From contig CAWJIH010000006.1 in assembly GCA_963842975.1 (NCBI GenBank), positions 62,001-126,000 of the forward strand: a DNA stretch of 64,000 bases, in the 5' to 3' direction. Below are positions 1 to 7,177 of the stretch, piece by piece. A program made the position numbers and the translations under genes. Source of the stretch: JACJWR01 sp963842975 (lineage in GTDB: Bacteria; Actinomycetota; Actinomycetes; S36-B12; UBA10799). Positions within the stretch are counted from its first letter, which is position 1; every line of letters starts with the position of its first letter. The notes below the pieces were generated by a model. The model saw only the letters and a list, made by a program, of their open reading frames with translations, was not told the origin of the DNA and did no database searches.

Positions 1-577
1 CAGATGAGGGCAGTACTGGCCAGTTTGGGGGCGCTCAGCAGATCGACGGACACGTTGGCCGCGTTGGCCGATTTCCTCACCACCGCTGGCCAGGATGCCC
101 GCGAGGGACGCTGGACCACAGCAAACTTGCCGACGAGTCCCGGATCGTACGGGCCGTTGCCAGCTGGAATGGGTGGAGCCGGTCGCGGGCACCGAAACCG
201 CGACGATGCTGTTTCCGGACGCCCTGCTTAGCCCTGATGACCCTCCGGTGCGCGTTCGGGTGTACCAAGCGGGAGGCACGCAAGCCGAGGTGGATCAGGT
301 GCGTACCCAACTGGTGGAGGACGGATTCAGTTTCGTCTGGTCGGGACCGGCAGAGACGATCCCAAGTACGCAGGTGTCGGTGGCGGATCCGGCTGAGTTA
401 CCGGCCGGTCGCAGCGTCGCCGAGGCCATCGACGTCGGGTCCGATGCAGTGGTGGTGGATCCGGCCACGACACCCGGAGCGCCGGTGACTCTGCGTTATG
501 TGCCAGTTGCTGCGGCGGCACCAGAATCGACCAGCGTGGCAAGTCCTTCCCCCACTGTGACATCCTTCGAGCAATGA
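1..577 (+). CDS. LCP-family / LytR C-terminal domain protein, 3' part, with apparent frameshift
   Basis: The gene enters from the left edge. Bases 1 to about 155 read in frame 1 as the tail of a LytR-CpsA-Psr-like region (alanine/leucine-rich helix, then LPTSPGSYGPLPA). From about 155 the second frame continues with LEWVEPVAG and a LytR_C (PF13399)-like fold at about 235-515 (VRVRVYQAGG...VTLRYVP). LCP proteins transfer glycopolymers to peptidoglycan at the outer face of the membrane, and LytR_C is a common C-terminal add-on in actinobacteria. The stop overlaps the rsfS start by 4 bases, and nadD-LCP-rsfS order is usual. The frame change near 150-165 is either a sequencing indel or a real lesion. 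Family call moderate; the catalytic LCP core lies outside the window. Confidence 0.6.
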
Positions 578-981
578 CAGCCTCACAAAGAGCGGTTGAG
601 CTCACCTTGTTGGCCGCGACCGCAGCAGCCGAGAAAAAAGCCGAAGATCTCCTTGCCCTCGATGTCAGCGACCAGCTGGCGATCACAGACGTGTTCCTGC
701 TCTGTTCGGCCAACAATGACCGTCAGGTGCGAGCGATTGTGGACGCGATCGAGGAGGCCCTAGACGCAATCGACGTGGATCCGGTCCGTCGGGAGGGGGA
801 ACGTAGCGGACGCTGGGTGCTGTTGGACTACTTCGATTTCGTGGTGCACGTTCAACACACCGAAGAGCGGCGTTTCTACGCACTGGAGCGGCTGTGGAAG
901 GACTGCCCGGTGATCCAACTGCCAGAGCTTGCGCCCACGGTTGCTGAGGGTTCTGCTGAGTCCGGTTCCGACCCCACATGA
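574..981 (+). CDS. rsfS: Ribosomal silencing factor RsfS
   Basis: 135 aa, the usual RsfS (DUF143/Iojap) length. RsfS binds uL14 on the 50S subunit and blocks subunit joining when nutrients are short. Diagnostic stretches are ALDVSDQLAITDVFLLCSA near residues 28-46, the RREGERSGRWVLLDYFDFVVHV core near 92-113, and RFYALERLW. ATG overlaps the upstream stop (ATGA), and its own stop overlaps the next start (ATGA at 978), so the three genes are probably one transcript. The position between an LCP gene and a histidine phosphatase gene is the standard actinobacterial arrangement. Confidence 0.95.
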   Translation: MTASQRAVELTLLAATAAAEKKAEDLLALDVSDQLAITDVFLLCSANNDRQVRAIVDAIEEALDAIDVDPVRREGERSGRWVLLDYFDFVVHVQHTEERRFYALERLWKDCPVIQLPELAPTVAEGSAESGSDPT

Positions 982-1625
982 CCCGTCGCGTCGTACTGTG
1001 GCGTCACGGTCGCACGGAATGGAACGCCGAGGGACGATTCCAGGGTCAGACCGACGTCCCGCTCGATTCCATCGGAGTGAGCCAGGCGGGTGCGGCAGCA
1101 GCGCAACTCGCGCAGTTGCCGCCGACCAAGATCGTCAGCAGCGACCTTGCGCGGGCGCGAGTGACCGCAGGCGAGCTCGCGCGACGCAGCGGGCTGGAAG
1201 TCGGTGTCGATACCCGGCTGCGGGAAACCTACGCTGGCAAATGGCAGGGCCTTGCGAGGGATGTGTTGCTCGCGGAGTTCGCCCACGAACTCGCGGCCTG
1301 GGCCGCTGGATCGAACCTCCGTCCCGGTGGCGGAGAGCGTCGATCCGAGGTGGCGGCCCGGATGGTGGAGGCAATTGACGAGGCGCTGCTGGATGTGCCC
1401 GAGCGAGGAACGTTGGTGGTGGCCACGCATGGTGGGGCGGCGCGCGCTGCGGTCGGAGCAATGCTCGGACTGCCGGTGGAGCACTGGTCAATCCTCGGGG
1501 TCCTCACCAACTGCGCATGGTCAGTACTCACCGAACGGATCGACGGTGCCGGGTCGGCGACCTGGCGGCTTGAGGAGTACAACGCCAGGTCCTTGCCGGA
1601 GACTGCGTTCGCCGACGACCGCTGA
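978..1625 (+). CDS. Histidine phosphatase family protein (GpgP-like position)
   Basis: 215 aa. The N-terminal RHGRTEWN carries the phosphohistidine RHG motif, and the second catalytic His lies in VVATHGGAAR near residue 150. This is the phosphoglycerate-mutase-like branch 1 fold. In mycobacteria the gene immediately after rsfS is gpgP (glucosyl-3-phosphoglycerate phosphatase, Rv2419c), which acts in methylglucose lipopolysaccharide synthesis. Position and length fit GpgP, and an OctT-like gene occurs 9.5 kb downstream. Substrate specificity cannot be read from sequence, so the functional call is inference. It is translationally coupled to rsfS by a 4-base overlap. Confidence 0.85.
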   Translation: MTRRVVLWRHGRTEWNAEGRFQGQTDVPLDSIGVSQAGAAAAQLAQLPPTKIVSSDLARARVTAGELARRSGLEVGVDTRLRETYAGKWQGLARDVLLAEFAHELAAWAAGSNLRPGGGERRSEVAARMVEAIDEALLDVPERGTLVVATHGGAARAAVGAMLGLPVEHWSILGVLTNCAWSVLTERIDGAGSATWRLEEYNARSLPETAFADDR

Positions 1626-1678
1626 CGTAGCGCGGCTTTGCCCGGCGTTGGAGCGACCGTTCATGGCACGATCTCGCC

Positions 1679-2221
1679 ATGAACGCTGACGGACTCTCGA
1701 ACGCCCAGAAGTTGGCTCGGGTGAACGCCTTTGATGCCTCTGACTCGCGTGGCGTCCTGCGCAAGGTCTTGCTGAAGGTGGGCCCGCAGCCGTGGTTCAT
1801 TGCCGTCTACCGAAGGTTGGGTCCGATCATTGATCCCACCGTGAGCAGGATCGGGGACGGCAGCCTCATGCGCAGCCTTTACGGGTTGCCGGGCATGGTG
1901 TTGCACACGACTGGGGCGAAGTCCGGCAAACCCCGAAGCAATCCGCTGTTGTATGCCCGTGACGGTGACGACTTCATCGTCGTCGGCACTAACTTCGGTC
2001 AGCCCAAACACCCGGCCTGGACGGCGAATCTGCGCGCTCACCCTGCCGCAGCAGTCGAGGTGGCAGGCGTCACTCTGCCAGTGACTGCGCAGCTCATCGA
2101 GGGCTCCGAGTGGCAGGAGATCTTCGACCGTCTAGTGGCCGTCTACCCAGGCTATGCGCTGTACCTGGAACGTCGTTCGGAACTGCCACCCCGACTTTTT
2201 CGCCTTGTGCCGCAGGTGTGA
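1679..2221 (+). CDS. Nitroreductase/deazaflavin-dependent oxidoreductase (DDN-like, split beta-barrel)
   Basis: 180 aa. The core from about residue 65, LPGMVLHTTGAKSGKPRSNP followed by FIVVGTNFGQPKHPAW and LRAHPAAAVEV, is the pattern of actinobacterial F420(H2)-dependent reductases of the DDN/FDR family (PF04075). These split-barrel proteins bind the deazaflavin phosphate through the conserved Ser-Gly-Lys-x-Arg and Trp-x-x-Asn-Leu segments. The N-terminal 60 residues (KVGPQPWFIAVYRRLGP) are typical of the longer DDN subgroup. The substrate is unknown. The gene is a single cistron 53 bases after the phosphatase gene and convergent with the CBS gene. Confidence 0.85.
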   Translation: MNADGLSNAQKLARVNAFDASDSRGVLRKVLLKVGPQPWFIAVYRRLGPIIDPTVSRIGDGSLMRSLYGLPGMVLHTTGAKSGKPRSNPLLYARDGDDFIVVGTNFGQPKHPAWTANLRAHPAAAVEVAGVTLPVTAQLIEGSEWQEIFDRLVAVYPGYALYLERRSELPPRLFRLVPQV

Positions 2222-2286
2222 CGCTGCGGCGGCAGCAGGTGTCGCCGGCGAAACCTGGCTGGATCAACCGGGTGATGCAGACCAGA

Positions 2287-2715
2287 TCAACTGGTGATGT
2301 AGCCCAGCAGGGTCGCCTTCTCTTCCTGCAACTCCGCAACGGTGATTCGCACAACGTCGCCGATACTGACGATCCCGTTGAGGGAGTCGTCTTTGAGTAC
2401 TGGCAGGTGGCGGATGCGGCGTTCCGTCATGGTGACCATGAGGTCGTCGGTGCTGTTGTCCGGTTCGCACACCGCAACCACGCCAGTCATGAGGTCGGAC
2501 ACTGGCGCGGCGAGCACCTCGGCCCCCCGTTTCGCGACGGCGCGCACCACATCGCGTTCAGAAGCGATGCCCACCACCTCGGAGCCGTCGGGGGACACCA
2601 CGGCGGCGCCGATGTTGTGTTCCGTGAGTAAAGCGCAGAGTTCGGTCACCGTCGCGTCCGGTGAGATCGTCGCGACGAAGGATCCCTTCTCGGCGAGGAT
2701 CGACTTCACCTTCAT
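2287..2715 (-). CDS. CBS-domain pair protein
   Basis: 142 aa, almost entirely a Bateman module of two CBS domains (about residues 5-60 and 72-130). Typical motifs are IGAAVVSPDGSEVVGIASERDVVRAV and RRIRHLPVLKDDSLNGIVSIGDVV. Such stand-alone proteins usually sense adenine nucleotides. The ATG at 2715 is chosen over the in-frame start at 2814 because an excellent AGGAGG lies 8-9 bases upstream and the homologous fold begins at MKVKSIL. There is no clear partner gene. The promoter would lie between this gene and the divergent tRNA-Ala. Confidence 0.88.
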   Translation of the reverse strand: MKVKSILAEKGSFVATISPDATVTELCALLTEHNIGAAVVSPDGSEVVGIASERDVVRAVAKRGAEVLAAPVSDLMTGVVAVCEPDNSTDDLMVTMTERRIRHLPVLKDDSLNGIVSIGDVVRITVAELQEEKATLLGYITS

Positions 2716-2837
2716 GGCGGGGCCTCCTAGATAGCTGGCTTCGTTGGTCAATGGTGCCCGAAATTGACCCCCTGTGTCACTAGAACCCACCGGACGGACT
2801 ATTCGATTCGGCATGCGCTACTCTGATGCTCGTTCGC

Positions 2838-2910
2838 GGGGCCATAGCTCAGCTGGTAGAGCACTTGCCTGGCAGGCAAGGGGTCAGGGGTTCGAGTCCC
2901 CTTGGCTCCA
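2838..2910 (+). tRNA. tRNA-Ala (anticodon GGC)
   Basis: 73 nt cloverleaf. The acceptor GGGGCCA pairs with TGGCTCC and includes the G3:U70 wobble that identifies alanine tRNAs. The anticodon arm is CTTGC-CTGGCAG-GCAAG with GGC at the centre; the T arm is AGGGG-TTCGAGT-CCCCT. Discriminator A. The 3' CCA is not encoded (CCG follows). Decodes GCC/GCU. Confidence 0.97.
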
Positions 2911-2921
2911 CCGCAGGTCAG

Positions 2922-2955
2922 AGGCGGTTTCGGCAGTGATGCCGGGGCCGCCTTT
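2922..2955 (+). terminator. Intrinsic terminator-like hairpin after tRNA-Ala
   Basis: AGGCGG (2922-2927) pairs with CCGCCT (2948-2953), and inside it CGGCA (2931-2935) pairs with TGCCG (2940-2944) around a GTGA loop; a short T run (2953-2955) follows. It sits 12 bases after the mature tRNA end. The T tract is short, as is common in high-GC actinobacteria. Confidence 0.55.
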
Positions 2956-3477
2956 GACGTTGGGTGGACCCACGGTGATAGCCACGGAGCACAAACGGGC
3001 CGATGGCATGGCGGATCCTGGGGTGTGGGGTTGTGCCCCCGGGTGTGCGTGGTTTGGGTTGGGCCGCGGTGGTTAGGCGGCCTGGGGTTTTCGGTGCTGT
3101 TCGGGGTGGGGCTGGGGGTGGGGCTGGTTGTTTTGGTGTCGTGCTGTTTTGCGGTTTCTGGGTCCGTGGACGGCGGTGGCGGTGGGGGTGCCGTTGGTGG
3201 TGGTGATGGTCCAGCGTCCGAGGTGAAGTTCGGTGTGATGGCGGGCGCATAGTAACGCCAAGTTGCTAGCCCTAGAGTTCTATACCTGCATGTTTGTCTC
3301 GTCCAGGACGAAGTTGACTTGTCCTCCCAAGCAGCACGCCACCTGGCGGCGGCACTGACTTTGTTCGCGGATCAGCTCGAACTGATCTAGACCCAGTAGT
3401 AGCGCTACATCCGAGTGGGCTAGACAGTCGCGTGGGGTTTGCGGACCCAGTCTGGTCGGTGCTGGAGCAAAGAGTCG

Positions 3478-4512
3478 CTACTCAGTAGTAGCCCTGGCCG
3501 GACAAGTTTGGCGGTTGTGTCCTGTCTGACCGCAGATGCCACACTTCCGTTTTCCGCCCGGAGTCTTGACCCTGGTCGCACGCGATTGAGTTGCTTTCGC
3601 GATCAGAGCATCGACCTTGGCTAGACGGTCGATGAAGCGCTCGCTATTCGGACTGAAACTGATCCACCTCTCTAAGACCTTCCGCTCTGCTTCCAGTTGC
3701 CCCATCTTCCGCAGGACAACGGCAAGGGCCATGTGGGTAGAGCCGCTGCCAGTGGAGGAATAGCCCTCCTTGGCGTTGATTCCGGCCTGCCGTTCCTCCC
3801 CGGCAACGAGGTGCACAAGCAGATCGGCGGCCTCAGCGAGCCGGTCTTTTCGCTTGAGGTCGTCGACCCGAGGTAACCAGTCGAACAGTGTCCGACTGCG
3901 GTACCAGACCTCAGGGGTGCCGTACTCGGGAGTCTTGACGGTGAGGGTTCCATCGTCGGCTGCCGCATTGATCATCTGCTCGATGTTCGTCCAGTCCTTG
4001 CCAGTGGCGCAACTGCGGGCTGTGTGGCCCGGCTCGCCGCATTTGGAGCAAGTACGCTTCCGCTGCCGATCGATTTCGGCCGATTGTTCGGCGCAATCCC
4101 TTCGAGTGTGGCCAATGACTCCGCAGAATCCGCAGGTCGGTAGCTTCTCCCGTTTCGCCCAAAGTATCTCCGAGGCCCTGTCAAGCGTGACGGCGTCGGG
4201 ATCCTCATAGATGGAGACATTGTCAGCGCCGTCGCTGAGGTACGGCCCCCAACCATTGTCACGCAACTCGATCGTCCGCCCCGTGCGACCATCGACGCCG
4301 ACCGCCCGTATCAATCCGCTCTGCTTTCGTTCCCGTCGCTCCGCCAGTAGTCCGACAGCCTGATCCAGAGTCAGCGATTGCTCGGCTCCGTGCAGAGTCG
4401 CTGTAGTGGTGCCATCCGTGACGTAGGGGCCGTAGTTACCATCCCTGATTAGCACGGTTCTTCCTGTGTTTGGGTCTGCTCCCAGTTCTCTCAGGATTTC
4501 GTGTGTCGCCAA
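3478..4512 (-). CDS. TopA-type C-terminal repeats plus three CCHC zinc knuckles, unknown function
   Basis: 344 aa. Two repeats (about residues 7-61 and 69-121) read LGADPNTGRTVLIRDGNYGP... and VDGRTGRTIELRDNGWGPY..., each ending in a TLDxAxxLLAxRR-like helix. This is the pattern of topoisomerase I C-terminal repeats (PF13368), but no topoisomerase catalytic domain is present. Three CX2CX4HX4C zinc knuckles follow: C127/C130/H135/C140, C155/C158/H163/C168 and C324/C327/H332/C337. Residues 172-310 between them are helical, with AEAADLLVHLVAGEERQAG and a TPR-like segment LAVVLRKMGQLEAERKVLERW. Both modules bind single-stranded nucleic acid in other proteins, so nucleic-acid binding is likely; the role is unknown. 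The TTG start is preceded by GGGGGAG and an upstream in-frame stop limits alternatives. Confidence 0.8.
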   Translation of the reverse strand: MATHEILRELGADPNTGRTVLIRDGNYGPYVTDGTTTATLHGAEQSLTLDQAVGLLAERRERKQSGLIRAVGVDGRTGRTIELRDNGWGPYLSDGADNVSIYEDPDAVTLDRASEILWAKREKLPTCGFCGVIGHTRRDCAEQSAEIDRQRKRTCSKCGEPGHTARSCATGKDWTNIEQMINAAADDGTLTVKTPEYGTPEVWYRSRTLFDWLPRVDDLKRKDRLAEAADLLVHLVAGEERQAGINAKEGYSSTGSGSTHMALAVVLRKMGQLEAERKVLERWISFSPNSERFIDRLAKVDALIAKATQSRATRVKTPGGKRKCGICGQTGHNRQTCPARATTE

Positions 4513-4814
4513 GTCTCCCCCTAGGTCGAGATTCGCTAGTCAATCTGGCAAAACTCGGCACCTGATCGCAAGTCAGGAGGAGGAATGCCATTTCGCGTCC
4601 ACTATCGGTCCTTGATGGCTCGGAGCCGCCGCGGCGGTCATGGGTGCCGGTCTGACGTTGCCGCACCCCGGCGACGGGGCCGTGGTCGTGCGGGCGTAGC
4701 GGCCCCGAGGTAGAGCAGCCCCCCTGTTCTCGGGGCCTCGCAGTGCCCACAGTTGCTATGGTCGATTGCACAGCAAGTGGGGCAGCCTCTAACGGCTCAA
4801 GGGGAGGAAACACA
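4513..4814. other. Divergent intergenic region with a 9-bp hairpin
   Basis: No gene seen. It separates the zinc-knuckle gene (minus) from the lipoprotein gene (plus), so it should hold both promoters. A perfect stem GGCCCCGAG (4701-4709) / CTCGGGGCC (4729-4737) with a 19-nt loop lies about 80 bases before the lipoprotein start; it could be an attenuator, a terminator or a recombination-type hairpin. The spacing to any promoter is unclear. Confidence 0.4.
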
Positions 4815-5111
4815 ATGAAACTAGTTGTAGTCGCGGGCCTTGCGGTCCTACTCGCGGCCTGTGGAGCCAGTAGTAGCAACGCGGAGTTTGAGCAGTGGGT
4901 CGATAGTGGACTGTCGAAATCGGTGACAGCCGACGATCTGGCAGAGTCTGGTCTCCCAAGCATCACTCCGCTCGTGGTCGCGTGCCAGGCGAGCGATCCT
5001 GGCAACGTTCCCGATGCCGGGATCCAAAACATTGTCGAGGCTGCGCGCGAGGATGGTGTGGAGGTCTCGGAGGATCAGGTCAGGTCTTGGCTTCGCGCTA
5101 ACTGCGCCTAG
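4815..5111 (+). CDS. Small secreted lipoprotein, unknown function
   Basis: 98 aa. MKLVVVAGLAVLLAAC is a short lipoprotein signal peptide with the lipobox LAAC (Cys16). The mature part, about 82 aa, has two more Cys near its middle and end (VVACQAS, LRANCA) that could form a disulfide. It resembles the small DUF732-like or Ltp-type secreted helical proteins of actinobacteria, but I cannot assign a family. The ATG at 4815 is preferred over the longer frame from 4743 because GGGGAGG lies 7 bases upstream and the signal peptide begins there. The gene lies inside the insertion and is transcribed away from the zinc-knuckle gene. Confidence 0.75.
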   Translation: MKLVVVAGLAVLLAACGASSSNAEFEQWVDSGLSKSVTADDLAESGLPSITPLVVACQASDPGNVPDAGIQNIVEAAREDGVEVSEDQVRSWLRANCA

Positions 5112-6880
5112 CCTCGTGACCTCGGGAGCCTTTGGCGCCGCGCCGGTGTGGGGGCATGGCGTCTCGCGCCCTGTGTGGCTTCGTGGTTCTGGACCGACGG
5201 GCGATTGCCGCATTCGGATGTTGTGAGTGCCGACCTAATCGACGTTTTCTGCCGAGGTCACCCCGCCGGCGGCCCAGTGCACGATGTGGTGGGCTTGGCA
5301 CCAGCCTGCGGGGCGGTCGCAGCCGGGGATGATGCAGCCGCGGTCGCGGATGTCGAGCACGCGGCGCAGGTAGGCCGGTACGACGCGTTGGGTGCGTCCG
5401 ACGTCGAGTGGGCGGGAGTGCGCGCCGAGTACGACGCGGGTGATCTCGCCGTCGCAGGTGGCCCAGCGGGCCAGGGCGCGTGGGAGGTGGCCGTGGCCTG
5501 GTCCGTTGCCGACTGCCCAGGTGGCGGTGGTGTCGGTGAACAGCCCAGCGATAGCCGCCGCGGCTGTTGCGCCCAGAGTCGCGCCGGTGGCGGCGGCTGA
5601 ACCTGGTTCGGTCGCGCCGCTGGCGGTGGTGTTCGCGCCGGTGGCTGTGCAGGTGCAGGTGTCGGCAGACACGTTGCCGCGTGGCGCCGGTGGTGCCGGT
5701 GGTGGTGCAGGTGGGGCAGGTGTGGGTGTTGTTGATGCCGATGGTGATGGCGACTTGGGCGCGGTTTCGTGTTGTTGTGGGTAGGTGGGTGGCTGCGGCG
5801 CGGGCGAGGTCGAGGAGGGCGTCGGCGCGGCGGGCTGATACTGGCACGGAGCTTTCGGCCCGGGCGGCGTCGGCGGTGTTGGTGTCGTTGGTGTGGGTGC
5901 GGCGGGTGTGTTCCATGAAGGCGTTGAGGATCCCGGCGAGTTCGGCGCCGAGGACGCCGGGTAGCCAGCCGCGTAGGTCCCAGCCGTCGCCGACTTCGGA
6001 TAGTTGGACTGTGCGGCGGTTGTAGGCGGCGTCGGCGTTGTCGTCGGAGGTGTCGGGGTCGACGGTTTCGGCCCAGGTGGCCATGATTTGGGCCACGGTG
6101 CGTGCGTCGGTGTGGGCTGCGGCTTTGAGGACGAGGGGTTCGAAGTCGGCGAACGCGCCGCGGCGGGTGTCGGTGGCGTCGGCTACTACCCGCATCGCGG
6201 TGACGTGGGCTGCGGTGATTTCTGCGGCGGCGAACGCGGCTGCGGTTTGCGGGTGTGCGGCGAGCCAGGTGGCGTTGCGGCGTAGCCGTCCGGCGCGGGT
6301 ACGGTCTAGATGGTGGGAGTCGCCCAGCCAGGCGTTGACCGTCACCGGGCCGGCTGGTAGCGCGGCGCAGGACTCGACGAGGCCGACTGCGGTGTGGTGG
6401 GCGGCGTCTAGCCGGGTGGCCACGGTGTGCAGGCGCAGTGCGAGTTCGGGCAGGTCGGCCACGGCCACCGACGCGGCGTCCGTGGCCAGCAGTTCGTGTA
6501 GCGCGCAGGCCTGGGCGTCGAGTGCGGCGAGCAGATCGAACACTGGTCCGACCGCGGGGGTGTCGACGTCGCCGCGGGTCGCACCCCATTCGGGGATCGA
6601 CTCAGCACAGCTCGCGTCAGCACCCGAGCCTGGGTGGGCCTGCGAGTCGGCACTTGGGTGTGTGTCGCAACCGCAGCCCGGCTCGGCACCTCGAGCTGGC
6701 TTTGTCGTGTGTTGAAGCCCCGGTTTCAACGTGTTGGCTGGCCATCGTGTGCACCCCCTTCCCCGGCATGCAGTAGTCACGTGGGAGCAGCGCAAAGAGG
6801 GACACCAGCCGCGGCCCCAACGGCCGCGAAACCCCCCAACACAACCCCACCCGAATAAACCCACCCGAACATTCCCGCCC

Positions 6881-6932
6881 GAACCATCCAATGGGCGAAC
6901 TATCCAATGAATGAACCATCCAATGGGCGAAC
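6881..6932. repeat. 20-bp direct repeat upstream of the HNH gene
   Basis: GAACCATCCAATGGGCGAAC occurs exactly at 6881-6900 and 6913-6932, with a partial third copy of its core (TATCCAATG) between them. The second copy runs into the LexA-type palindrome. The gap 6892-7177 otherwise shows no gene and separates the HNH gene from the divergent mesaconyl-CoA hydratase gene. Confidence 0.85.
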
Positions 6933-6941
6933 AGGTGTTCG
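6928..6941. promoter_or_regulatory. LexA/SOS box
   Basis: CGAACAGGTGTTCG is a perfect palindrome matching the actinobacterial SOS box core CGAAC-N4-GTTCG (mycobacterial consensus TCGAACA-N-TGTTCGA type). It lies 37 bases upstream of the furthest possible HNH start. DUF222/13E12 genes are known LexA targets in M. tuberculosis, which fits. It could also influence the plus-strand gene at 7178, though that is 237 bases away. Confidence 0.7.
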
Positions 6942-7177
6942 ATTTGTTGCCTCAAAACTACCTCACTGGTCACCGGCATGCAAGCACCATCTCCCCGAAA
7001 TGTGGACAACGTCAATTCCGATGGGTGCCTCTGGATGCCACTCGATCCGATCGTGGCAAACCTCCCTGCCTGCCAGTCATGGGGCAGCCGACTCGGGAAT
7101 GTGACCGGCCGGCTGCCGTCGGCGCATCGTCGGACCTCCGAGTCGGGCGTGACCATCCCCGCGGTATGTTCGCTTCC

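Larger units (their letters stand above)
3265..5237. other. About 1.97-kb insertion inside the HNH gene
   Basis: Boundaries are inferred from where HNH homology stops (codon GAT at 5240-5238) and resumes (codon AAC at 3264-3262). The insert carries the TopA-repeat/zinc-knuckle gene (minus) and a small lipoprotein gene (plus). No transposase or integrase is visible, and I could not find convincing terminal inverted repeats or a target duplication beyond a shared TAG at both ends. At 3286-3390 a plus-strand frame ending QAARHLAAALTLFADQLELI-stop looks like the tail of a small unidentified protein and may be a remnant. It could be a decayed mobile unit or cargo placed by illegitimate recombination. 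Confidence 0.55.
3073..6891 (-). pseudogene. DUF222 / HNH endonuclease (13E12-type), disrupted by insertion and frameshift
   Basis: The N-terminal and central part lies at 5238-6891. It holds a DUF222 domain (about 6545 down to 5690, beginning VFDLLAALDAQACALHELLA) and then, in another frame from about 5672, the HNH core GCIIPGCDRPAGWCQAHHIVHW. The frame ends ...TSAENVD followed at once by TAG. The missing tail, NLALLCARHHTELHLGRW, is found in the same orientation at 3264 down to 3073. About 1.97 kb (3265-5237) therefore separates two adjacent codons. A one-base frame change near 5670-5690 is a second lesion. The start is uncertain: TTG at 6891 is the upper limit, and an ATG with a strong GGGGAAGGGGG site near 6756 is out of frame. 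Functional members are SOS-induced nucleases often present as repeats in actinobacteria. Confidence 0.8.

Noticed and set aside
3265..5237. Insertion sequence
   Set aside because: No transposase, no clear terminal inverted repeats, and no target duplication were found, so I call it an insertion of unknown type.
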